Below are positions 1-4,529 of a stretch of 5,777 nucleotides of DNA, piece by piece. The position numbers were made by a program, and so were the translations under genes. The stretch is taken from contig VGRU01000225.1 of the NCBI GenBank assembly GCA_016875255.1, positions 1 to 5,777 of the forward strand, written 5' to 3'. Under the pieces are notes generated by a model. The model searched no databases. It had not been told where the DNA came from and saw nothing but the letters and a program-made list of their open reading frames with translations. The stretch comes from Deltaproteobacteria bacterium. GTDB taxonomy: Bacteria > Desulfobacterota > BSN033 > UBA1163. Numbering within the stretch: the first letter of the stretch is position 1; the number at the start of each line of letters is the position of its first letter.

Positions 1-1
1 C

Positions 2-1234
2 GAATTTAGGCCGGTTATTTTCTGGCTGGACAGCAATGCATCGCTCTACAAACTGAGATTTTATAAACGAGACGAGGGGAATACAATAGAGGAACACAGC
101 GGAAAGCTCCAGCTTGAAGGAAGCTATGAAAAAGGAATTGCCCGTCTTTTTGTCAGAGCCGATCTTGATTTGAAATACTCCTACCTTGGCTGGGACCACA
201 ACGAGAGCAAAAGGATGATCCATGAAGGGTATCTCTCAATTAAACCCTCGGACTCCCTCAGCTTCAAATTTGGAAAACAAACATTACTCTGGGGAAAGGG
301 ATACGCCTTTAACCCCGTCGCCTTTGTCAGCAGGCCCAAAGATCCGGACGATCCCGAGCTTTCCCTGGAAGGGTTTGTTGCAGCGTCGGCAGATTATATC
401 AAAAGCTTTAATGGACCTTTAAAAACATTCTCGATTACTCCGGTCGTCTTCCCTGTTTATAAGCGTCTTAACGACGATTTTGGAACGGTCAATCGGCTCA
501 ACTTCGCAGGAAAACTCTATTTTCTCCTTTATGACACGGATATCGACCTCATTGGACTGACCGGGGGAAGTAAGACCAATCGGTTCGGGATTGACTTCTC
601 AAGAAACATCACTTCCAATTTCGAAATCCACGGAGAATTTGCCTTTATCAATCATCAGACAAAGAAGGTAATCGATAAGCAGGGGAAAATCACGGAATCG
701 AAATTTGATGCAAAGAGCTATTTGCTTGGGTTGCGCTACCTCACCCCGTGGGACACGACCTTCATTTTTGAATACTATCGAAATGGAACGGGATTTACCC
801 ATCTTGAGATGAAAGATTACTTCACATTCATCGACAAAGGATATGATCTTTTTCTCGCGAGGGGAAACGATTCTCTCCTGAAGAAAGCCACAAGCGTGAC
901 CCAAGGCAACTACGGACGCCCCAATCCGATGCGGGATTATCTCTACCTCCGTGTCAGCCAGAAAGAGCCCTTCAATATCCTTTATTTCACCCCCGCAATC
1001 ACAACGATCATGAACCTGAATGATCGAAGTCTTCAGATCTCTCCGGAACTCCTCTACACTGGGTTTACGAATTGGGAGGTTCGGCTGAAGGGGACTGCCT
1101 TGGTGGGAGGGAAGGAGACCGAATTCGGCGAGAAACAGAACGATTACCGTGTCGAACTCAGAGTTAGGTATTATTTCGATGCTGTAAAGGCTTTTGATTG
1201 GTTAAAAGGGAAGATTGCGCAAAACAATCGATAG
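2..1234 (+). CDS. Porin-like outer-membrane beta-barrel protein, 3' part (5' end outside window)
   Basis: The reading frame is open from base 2, so the gene starts upstream of the window. The TTG at 170 sits inside the frame with no Shine-Dalgarno site and is not a credible start. The visible 410 residues show alternating polar and hydrophobic stretches with many aromatic residues and short charged turns, which is typical of amphipathic strands of an outer-membrane beta-barrel. A recognisable stretch around residues 89-120 reads KFGKQTLLWGKGYAFNP and is followed by a proline/aspartate-rich loop (RPKDPDDPE); this resembles the 'K/RQ..LWG.G..FNP' region of porin-like proteins of the DUF1302/alginate-export type. 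The last predicted strand (YRVELRVRYYF) is not the C-terminus: about 17 more residues follow, including an amphipathic segment, so the usual terminal aromatic residue for Bam recognition is missing. Substrate unknown. The family call is from pattern only. Confidence 0.75.
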   Translation, partial: EFRPVIFWLDSNASLYKLRFYKRDEGNTIEEHSGKLQLEGSYEKGIARLFVRADLDLKYSYLGWDHNESKRMIHEGYLSIKPSDSLSFKFGKQTLLWGKGYAFNPVAFVSRPKDPDDPELSLEGFVAASADYIKSFNGPLKTFSITPVVFPVYKRLNDDFGTVNRLNFAGKLYFLLYDTDIDLIGLTGGSKTNRFGIDFSRNITSNFEIHGEFAFINHQTKKVIDKQGKITESKFDAKSYLLGLRYLTPWDTTFIFEYYRNGTGFTHLEMKDYFTFIDKGYDLFLARGNDSLLKKATSVTQGNYGRPNPMRDYLYLRVSQKEPFNILYFTPAITTIMNLNDRSLQISPELLYTGFTNWEVRLKGTALVGGKETEFGEKQNDYRVELRVRYYFDAVKAFDWLKGKIAQNNR

Positions 1235-1308
1235 AGCAACACCTATTTGGAAATCATAAAGAAGGAAGGCAGTCCCTCTATTTAAAACCTTTTGGTAAGC
1301 ATTATCGA
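1235..1308. other. Convergent intergenic gap without a recognisable terminator
   Basis: Seventy-four bases separate the 3' ends of the porin-like gene and the ABC permease gene, which are transcribed toward each other. I looked for a GC-rich hairpin followed by a T run on either strand and found none, so termination here is either factor-dependent or overlapping. Confidence 0.6.
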
Positions 1309-2043
1309 TCAATAGATCCACTTACGTTTCACATTACGGATACTTAAAGTAAATAAGCCCGCGGCGAAGCCGAGAAGGATCACAAAGTTGACCGGGAGTC
1401 CCAGGTGGCCGTTCTGACTGATGGAGGACTTCAGGATGTCGGCTCCATAGGTAAGAGGGAGAATATAAGAGAGAGGTTGTAAAAAAAGGGGCAGCCCCTG
1501 CACCGGGATAAAAAGGCCGCAGAGAAAAATCATGGGAAAACGGAAGAAATTGGAGAAGGTCTGGGCCTCGAAGATCTCTTTGACCGAGACCGCGATAAAA
1601 AGGCCAAGCAGGGTCGAAGTCACAGCGATCAGGAAGATGGCCCCAAACAAGGGAATCCAGCGAATGCCTGCTAAGTCGGTCAGAAAAGAGGCGAATAAGA
1701 CCGGAACGAAAGCATTGAATAGGCCAAAGAGGATGGCCCCGCTTGTCTTGGCGAGCATTAAGAGGTTCAGGTCGATGGGGGCTAAAAGAAGCCGTTCGAA
1801 AGAACGGCTCCTTCTCTCAAAGGTCATGGTAACCGCCAGCATCGAGGTCGTTCCGAAGAGAATCGACAGGCTCATCACACCGGGAAGAAGCTCACGGACG
1901 TTCACAGCCGTTTCTGATTTCAAAAAGAACATAAGCGTCCAGGCTACGGGGAAGACCAGCCCCCAACTGATGTTCGGCGGTTTCAGGTAGTAGTTTCTCA
2001 TATCCTTGATAAGAATGTTCCAGAAGGCAATCCACGATTTCAT
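1309..2043 (-). CDS. ABC-2 type exporter permease
   Basis: A 244-aa inner-membrane permease of the ABC-2 family (DrrB/NodJ-like), the membrane half of an ABC exporter. Hydrophobic segments lie at about residues 26-41, 52-73, 97-121, 129-153, 167-186 and 218-234, giving the six helices usual for the family. Between helices 2 and 3 is the cytoplasmic stretch FERRSRSFERLLLAPI, matching the family's conserved 'F.RE.G..E.LL..P' coupling region. The typical C-terminal signature follows at 166-205: FFRFPMIFLCGLFIPVQ, then LP..LQPLSYILPLTYG. Length is normal. The ATG overlaps the stop of the ATPase gene by 4 bp (ATGA), so the two are translationally coupled and surely form one transporter. A purine-rich AAAGGGAAAG lies just before the start. 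The substrate cannot be read from the sequence; drug, lipid or polysaccharide export are all possible. Confidence 0.9.
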   Translation of the reverse strand: MKSWIAFWNILIKDMRNYYLKPPNISWGLVFPVAWTLMFFLKSETAVNVRELLPGVMSLSILFGTTSMLAVTMTFERRSRSFERLLLAPIDLNLLMLAKTSGAILFGLFNAFVPVLFASFLTDLAGIRWIPLFGAIFLIAVTSTLLGLFIAVSVKEIFEAQTFSNFFRFPMIFLCGLFIPVQGLPLFLQPLSYILPLTYGADILKSSISQNGHLGLPVNFVILLGFAAGLFTLSIRNVKRKWIY

Positions 2044-3008
2044 TGCTTTCCCTTTCCCTCCTTTTCCTGTTTCATCTTCTCCAGCTCGATCCCTGTAATT
2101 TTGACGAATACCTCCTCAAGAGAAGGACGCATGATCCGGGCCTCGTAGACGGACAGGTTTCTCTCCTCGAAAAACCTCATCAAAGGGGTCAGGTTCAGTG
2201 GACGGACAGACCGGAGGCGGAGGGCCTGGTTGCTCAGCACTTCCACGGCAACATCAGGGAAACTTTCCTCGAGAGAGGGTTTCAGATTTGAGACTCCGTC
2301 CGAAAATGCAAGTTGAACCACATTTTCCCGCTGCACTTCGCTCATCAGCTCGTCGAGATGCCCGATGCGGACAATCTTTCCGCCGACGATGAAAGCAATC
2401 CGGTTGCATAGCCGTTCTGCCTCCTCAATATAATGAGTGGTGAGGAAGACCGTTTTTCCTTTCTGGTTTAAGGTCTGGATCAACTGGCGTATCTGTCGTG
2501 CGCTGGCCACATCGATTCCGGTCGTGGGCTCGTCGAGAAACAGGATCTCGGGATCATGAATGATTCCGGCAGCGATGGTCAGTTTCCTTTTCATCCCTTT
2601 GGAATAGGCCCCGAACTTCTTCTTCCCGGCCTCCGACAGTCCGAATTGCTGCAACAGCTCTTTCGCTTTCTTCTCGCGGTCGTCTTTTCGCATTCCATAA
2701 AGGGATGCGCAGAAACATAAGTTTTCAAAACCATCGAACTCCTCGTAGAGGTTGCTTTCATCCGGGACAATTCCCATGATCCGCTGGGCCTTCTTGATTT
2801 CTTTTACACCGTCGAACCCCGAGATCCTGGCAGAACCCGATGTCGCCCGGGCTAAGCCGGTCAACAGGTTGATGGTTGTTGTTTTGCCAGCCCCGTTCGG
2901 GCCAAGAAATCCGAAAACTTCCCCTTCGTGAACGGAGAACGAGGCCCGGTCAACGGCTGTCAGGCCGCCGTATTTTTTGGTCAGTTGGTCAACCGTAAGA
3001 ATATCCAT
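2040..3008 (-). CDS. ABC exporter ATP-binding protein (DrrA/CcmA-like)
   Basis: A 322-aa ATPase that should power the downstream ABC-2 permease on the cytoplasmic side. Seen: Walker A GPNGAGKTT (36-44), signature YSKGMKRKL (135-143, in place of LSGGQ), Walker B ILFLDEPTTGID (155-166) and switch histidine in TTH (His192). The Q-loop position reads MGIVPDESNLYEEF, with Asp83 where most ABC ATPases have Gln; as I recall this occurs in a subset of DrrA-like exporters, so I do not read it as inactivation. Residues ~215-310 form the C-terminal extra domain common in this class, and the end is Lys/Glu-rich. I place the start at 3008 because GGGAG lies 6 nt upstream and the protein then begins MDILTVDQLTKKYG as family members do. 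The frame is open to 3128, but those 40 extra residues are translated from a palindromic repeat and look spurious. Confidence 0.92.
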   Translation of the reverse strand: MDILTVDQLTKKYGGLTAVDRASFSVHEGEVFGFLGPNGAGKTTTINLLTGLARATSGSARISGFDGVKEIKKAQRIMGIVPDESNLYEEFDGFENLCFCASLYGMRKDDREKKAKELLQQFGLSEAGKKKFGAYSKGMKRKLTIAAGIIHDPEILFLDEPTTGIDVASARQIRQLIQTLNQKGKTVFLTTHYIEEAERLCNRIAFIVGGKIVRIGHLDELMSEVQRENVVQLAFSDGVSNLKPSLEESFPDVAVEVLSNQALRLRSVRPLNLTPLMRFFEERNLSVYEARIMRPSLEEVFVKITGIELEKMKQEKEGKGKQ

Positions 3009-3014
3009 TGATTG

Positions 3015-3019
3015 CTCCC
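3015..3019 (-). promoter_or_regulatory. Ribosome binding site that fixes the ABC ATPase start
   Basis: On the minus strand the sequence reads GGGAG, then CAATCA (6 nt), then ATG at 3008. It is the only good Shine-Dalgarno site near the 5' end of this gene and it argues against the longer start at 3128. Confidence 0.8.
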
Positions 3020-3038
3020 GTACAATGTAAGAATTCGC

Positions 3039-3165
3039 AGGAGAGGGTAAGGGCGAGGAGGCCGGTTTCGTCGTTAGGTTAGGCCCATAGGCTTTTAATC
3101 TTTGGCCATAACCTTTACCCTTACCCAAACGGGCCTCCTAACCTTAACCCTAACCCTGAACTCCT
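3039..3165. repeat. Imperfect palindromic repeat with telomere-like tracts (REP/MITE-like)
   Basis: This stretch folds on itself in nested arms. AGGAG (3039-3043) faces CTCCT (3161-3165). GGGTAAGGG on the left faces the ACCCTAACCCT tracts on the right. AGGAGGCCGGTTT (3056-3068) faces AAACGGGCCTCCT (3127-3139) with 12 of 13 pairs. GGTTAGGCC (3077-3085) faces GGCCATAACC (3104-3113) with one bulge. The right arm contains telomere-like CCTTAACCCTAACCCT. It lies between the ArsR gene and the ABC ATPase gene and would be transcribed with them. The structure resembles dispersed palindromic repeats or a small non-autonomous element. I see no clear target-site duplication, and whether other copies exist cannot be known from this window. 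Confidence 0.6.
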
Positions 3166-3197
3166 ATAATTTTCATAATTTGTGAGGGATCTAACGG

Positions 3198-3665
3198 CTA
3201 CGACTGTTTCTTCTTGCCTTCACAGGGATGTTCTTTATCCCCATGGCATTCTTTGATCTGCTCGGGAGTGCACTCTTCGGGTTTCCCTTTTAATTTCTCC
3301 GGGTACTGACATCCGCAGTCACACATCTTTGCTCCCTCCTTGTGGCAATCGATTTTAACGTTCTGTTTCTTGATGCAGAGGCCTTCCTTACATGGCAGAA
3401 GAGCGGTCAAACCTCTCAGGACGTCGGCCAAATCGTTCAATTTATCTTTTTCAACCGTGTAATGGGTCCAGTATCCCCGCTTTTCTCCTCTAACCAACCC
3501 CGCTTCTCTTAAATATTTTAAATGTTGGGAAACTGCCCCCTCCGATATTTCCAGATGACGTGCCAATGCCCCTACACAGAAGTCGTGGGTAAGCAGAAGC
3601 TTGATAAGGCCAAACCGGGTTTCATCCGATAACGCCTTGAGAATTTGAATAATTCCTGTTATCAT
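3198..3665 (-). CDS. ArsR/SmtB-family transcriptional repressor with cysteine-rich C-terminal tail
   Basis: A 155-aa dimeric winged-helix DNA-binding regulator. The start of the domain reads KALSDETRFGLIKLL (10-24); the recognition helix region is ISEGAVSQHLKYLREAGLV (40-58); the wing is GEKRGYWTHYTV (60-71). The metal-site region usually reading ELCVCDL is here HDFCVGALA (27-35), keeping one Cys (Cys30). Beyond residue 91 an unusual tail of about 60 residues carries nine cysteines (92, 97, 107, 115, 117, 119, 132, 140, 148) and several histidines, with CKEGLC, CDCGC and ECHGDKEHPC clusters. This suggests binding of a thiophilic metal or metalloid; the ligand is unknown. Most ArsR proteins are about 100-120 aa, so the tail is an addition. 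The start ATG has no clear Shine-Dalgarno site, but it is the natural domain start. A palindrome over its own promoter suggests autorepression; the ABC exporter genes downstream are likely co-regulated. Confidence 0.9.
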   Translation of the reverse strand: MITGIIQILKALSDETRFGLIKLLLTHDFCVGALARHLEISEGAVSQHLKYLREAGLVRGEKRGYWTHYTVEKDKLNDLADVLRGLTALLPCKEGLCIKKQNVKIDCHKEGAKMCDCGCQYPEKLKGKPEECTPEQIKECHGDKEHPCEGKKKQS

Positions 3666-3677
3666 GATTCAAACCAA

Positions 3678-3693
3678 TTTAGTAATTACTAAA
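3678..3693. promoter_or_regulatory. Likely ArsR operator: 16-bp perfect palindrome
   Basis: TTTAGTAATTACTAAA is identical to its own reverse complement. It lies 13 bp upstream of the ArsR start codon and covers the expected transcription start of that gene's promoter. ArsR/SmtB repressors bind AT-rich dyads of this kind, so autorepression is the natural inference. A second, looser dyad (ACTATT at 3693-3698 and AATAGT at 3713-3718) brackets the -10 box. Confidence 0.7.
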
Positions 3694-3697
3694 CTAT

Positions 3698-3726
3698 TCT
3701 ATATTACACTTAAATAGTATTGTCAA
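3698..3726 (-). promoter_or_regulatory. Sigma-70 promoter of the arsR-type regulator gene
   Basis: On the minus strand a consensus -35 box TTGACA (3726-3721) is followed by a 17-nt spacer and a -10 box TATAGA (3703-3698). The expected start falls near 3690, inside the palindromic operator, leaving a short leader of about 25 nt. Confidence 0.8.
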
Positions 3727-3986
3727 GTTTTTTAAAAGAGAGCTCTGAAAAACTATCTGTCGTTCTCTGATTTCACAGATTTTCCTTTATTTATCAATGC
3801 ATTTCTAATCTGTGTAATCAGAGATTTCTGAACTTTTTCAGAAATCTCTAAAATTTCCATGGGATTTTTAACCAGCCACACTGAAATTGCATCATTAAGG
3901 ATCATTTTTTCCCCCTGAAGCCAAGAAGGAGGAGAAATGGTCTTTTTGGAGAGGTTGAGTGTGATTAAACGGGGAGAAAAAAAAGA
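3727..3986. other. Divergent intergenic region without a convincing gene
   Basis: This stretch separates the leftward ArsR promoter from the rightward riboswitch promoter. It holds two overlapping inverted repeats (3765-3849) and a 50-codon minus-strand reading frame (3905-3753, starting MILNDAISVWLVKNP) that runs through them. A 17-codon plus-strand frame at 3937-3990 sits behind AAGGAGG, only 4 nt away. Neither frame resembles a known family and I do not call either as a gene. Confidence 0.6.
3765..3849. repeat. Two overlapping inverted repeats (possible alternative hairpins)
   Basis: First repeat: CTCTGATTTCACAGATT (3765-3781) faces AATCTGTGTAATCAGAG (3807-3823), 16 of 17 pairs, with a 25-nt loop. 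Second repeat: AGAGATTTCTGAA (3820-3832) faces TTCAGAAATCTCT (3837-3849), 13 of 13 pairs, with a 4-nt loop. They share bases 3820-3823, so both cannot form completely in one transcript. Neither is followed by a clean T run on the plus strand, so I do not call a terminator. The CACAGATT and TCTGTGTAATC wording recalls dispersed intergenic repeats of anaerobe genomes, from memory only. Confidence 0.65.
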
Positions 3987-4015
3987 TTGACTTTTTGTTT
4001 TCTTTTATCGATAAT
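3987..4015 (+). promoter_or_regulatory. Sigma-70 promoter of the tandem-riboswitch operon
   Basis: TTGACT (3987-3992), a 17-nt spacer, then GATAAT (4010-4015). Transcription should begin near 4022, a dozen or so bases before the first aptamer helix. The -10 region sits in the 10-bp palindrome TTATCGATAA (4005-4014), which may be chance. Confidence 0.75.
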
Positions 4016-4034
4016 AGAATCAAATCGAATAATC

Positions 4035-4094
4035 TGGCGATGAAGTTCGCCATTAAACGTCCCCCCCCTTTTCGGGGACTGATAACTTCTACTG
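4035..4094 (+). promoter_or_regulatory. Fluoride riboswitch (crcB motif) aptamer, copy 1
   Basis: All parts of the fluoride aptamer are visible. P1 is TGGCGA (4035-4040) with TCGCCA (4047-4052) around the loop TGAAGT. The junction TTAAAC (4053-4058) follows. P2 is GTCCCC (4059-4064) with GGGGAC (4074-4079). The conserved CTGAT (4079-4083) comes next, then AACTTCTACTG. The pseudoknot GAAGTT (4042-4047) with AACTTC (4084-4089) is a perfect 6-bp match in the place where known fluoride riboswitches pair. The pseudoknot strand is also the 5' arm of the terminator, so fluoride binding should block termination and turn the downstream gene ON. Family knowledge: such RNAs usually precede fluoride exporters and other fluoride-response genes. 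Confidence 0.9.
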
Positions 4095-4116
4095 GTTTCA
4101 TCAGTAGAAGTTTTTT
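4084..4116 (+). terminator. Intrinsic terminator, expression platform of fluoride riboswitch 1
   Basis: AACTTCTACTG (4084-4094) pairs perfectly with CAGTAGAAGTT (4102-4112) over a 7-nt loop, and six T (4111-4116) follow. The first six bases of the stem are those claimed by the aptamer pseudoknot, giving mutually exclusive structures. Confidence 0.9.
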
Positions 4117-4130
4117 AGTTTATGGGGAAG

Positions 4131-4136
4131 GGAGGT
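4131..4136 (+). promoter_or_regulatory. Ribosome binding site that fixes the DUF2267-like start
   Basis: GGAGGT followed by 6 nt and ATG at 4143. It decides for 4143 over the in-frame ATG at 4122, which follows directly after the terminator and has no Shine-Dalgarno site. Confidence 0.85.
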
Positions 4137-4142
4137 GAGATC

Positions 4143-4412
4143 ATGAAGACAAGAAAAGAGTTTCTCGAAGCAGTCATGAAGATGGGGAATCTGAAAGATC
4201 TGAAACAGGCGGATGAGGCAGCCAGGGCGGTCATATCTCTGACCAAGACGATCATCGGAAGGGAATTATCCCAAAAGATTGCCGATATTTCCCCGCCCGA
4301 TCTTCGGGAAGGATGGGAGTCCATCCAAGCCACACAGTTGGATGATTATGAGCGCGATGAGAGGTTATTCGAGATCGGAGAGATAGAGGAAGAGGGAAGG
4401 CCCTCCCTGTAA
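4143..4412 (+). CDS. Small DUF2267-like protein under fluoride riboswitch control
   Basis: An 89-aa cytoplasmic protein with no signal peptide, membrane segment or cysteine. It starts MKTRKEFLEAVMKMGNL and goes on with predicted helices at about 4-14, 19-41 and 42-49. The pattern 'EFLE.V.....L...DEA.RA..........I...L...I...DLREGW' resembles one repeat of DUF2267, a helical domain of unknown function, where acidic-residue-flanked helices end in a similar 'LP..LR..W/L' stretch. The match is by eye and the protein is shorter than typical two-repeat members, so the family call is tentative. The tail (68-83) is very acidic. It has an excellent ribosome binding site and follows a fluoride-ON switch directly, so it should be made when fluoride accumulates. 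Function unknown; a role in fluoride stress is inferred from context only. Confidence 0.8.
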   Translation: MKTRKEFLEAVMKMGNLKDLKQADEAARAVISLTKTIIGRELSQKIADISPPDLREGWESIQATQLDDYERDERLFEIGEIEEEGRPSL

Positions 4413-4443
4413 TTGCAGAAGGCAGGAATCGATCAAGACCATA

Positions 4444-4501
4444 GGCAATGAAGTTTGCCCTTAACCGCCCTGTGATAATCGGGGACTGATAACTTCTACT
4501 G
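4444..4501 (+). promoter_or_regulatory. Fluoride riboswitch (crcB motif) aptamer, copy 2, partly diverged
   Basis: P1 is GGCAA (4444-4448) with TTGCC (4455-4459), a covarying change from GGCGA/TCGCC in copy 1. The loop TGAAGT and the pseudoknot GAAGTT (4450-4455) with AACTTC (4491-4496) are unchanged, as is CTGAT (4486-4490). The junction reads TTAACC instead of TTAAAC. P2 (about 4467-4486) is weaker: GCCC can pair with GGGG only with a mismatch or a shifted register. It lies 31 bp after the DUF2267-like gene and before the toroid-repeat gene. Base changes that keep P1 paired argue for a selected RNA structure. The altered junction and P2 leave open weaker fluoride affinity or a different tuning. 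I see no promoter between copy 1's gene and this element. Confidence 0.82.
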
Positions 4502-4525
4502 GTTTCATCAGTAGAAGTTTTTTTT
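4491..4525 (+). terminator. Intrinsic terminator, expression platform of fluoride riboswitch 2
   Basis: AACTTCTACTG (4491-4501) pairs perfectly with CAGTAGAAGTT (4509-4519), with a 7-nt loop and eight T (4518-4525). The hairpin is identical in sequence to the one in copy 1 and again shares its 5' arm with the aptamer pseudoknot. Confidence 0.9.
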
Positions 4526-4529
4526 ATTT

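Noticed and set aside
599..904. Minus-strand frame of 101 codons
   Set aside because: Antisense to the porin-like gene, with no ribosome binding site or family resemblance noted.
1532..1990. Plus-strand frame of 152 codons
   Set aside because: Antisense shadow of the ABC permease; very rich in Lys/Arg/Ser/Thr, as expected from the reverse of membrane-helix codons.
3009..3128. N-terminal extension of the ABC ATPase to an ATG at 3128
   Set aside because: The extra 40 residues are translated from the palindromic repeat, do not resemble an ABC domain, and a good GGGAG site supports the start at 3008.
3140..3156. True telomeric repeat
   Set aside because: CCTTAACCCTAACCCT is a short, imperfect tract inside a palindromic element and within a bacterial operon; no terminal array is present.
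3765..3849. CRISPR repeats or a rho-independent terminator
   Set aside because: The arms are inverted rather than regularly spaced direct repeats, and no clean T run follows the hairpins.
3937..3990. 17-codon plus-strand frame behind AAGGAGG
   Set aside because: Spacing to the ATG is only 4 nt, the frame lies upstream of the mapped-by-eye promoter, and the peptide has no recognisable feature.
3895..4101. Minus-strand frame of 68 codons
   Set aside because: It runs antisense through the riboswitch and its promoter; its composition reflects poly-T/A tracts and there is no family resemblance.
4122..4142. Longer start of the DUF2267-like gene at ATG 4122
   Set aside because: It follows directly after the riboswitch terminator without a Shine-Dalgarno site, and the extra residues are translated from the GGAGGT region that serves ATG 4143.
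4115..4333. Minus-strand frame of 72 codons
   Set aside because: Antisense shadow of the DUF2267-like gene, which has a strong ribosome binding site and regulatory RNA on the plus strand.
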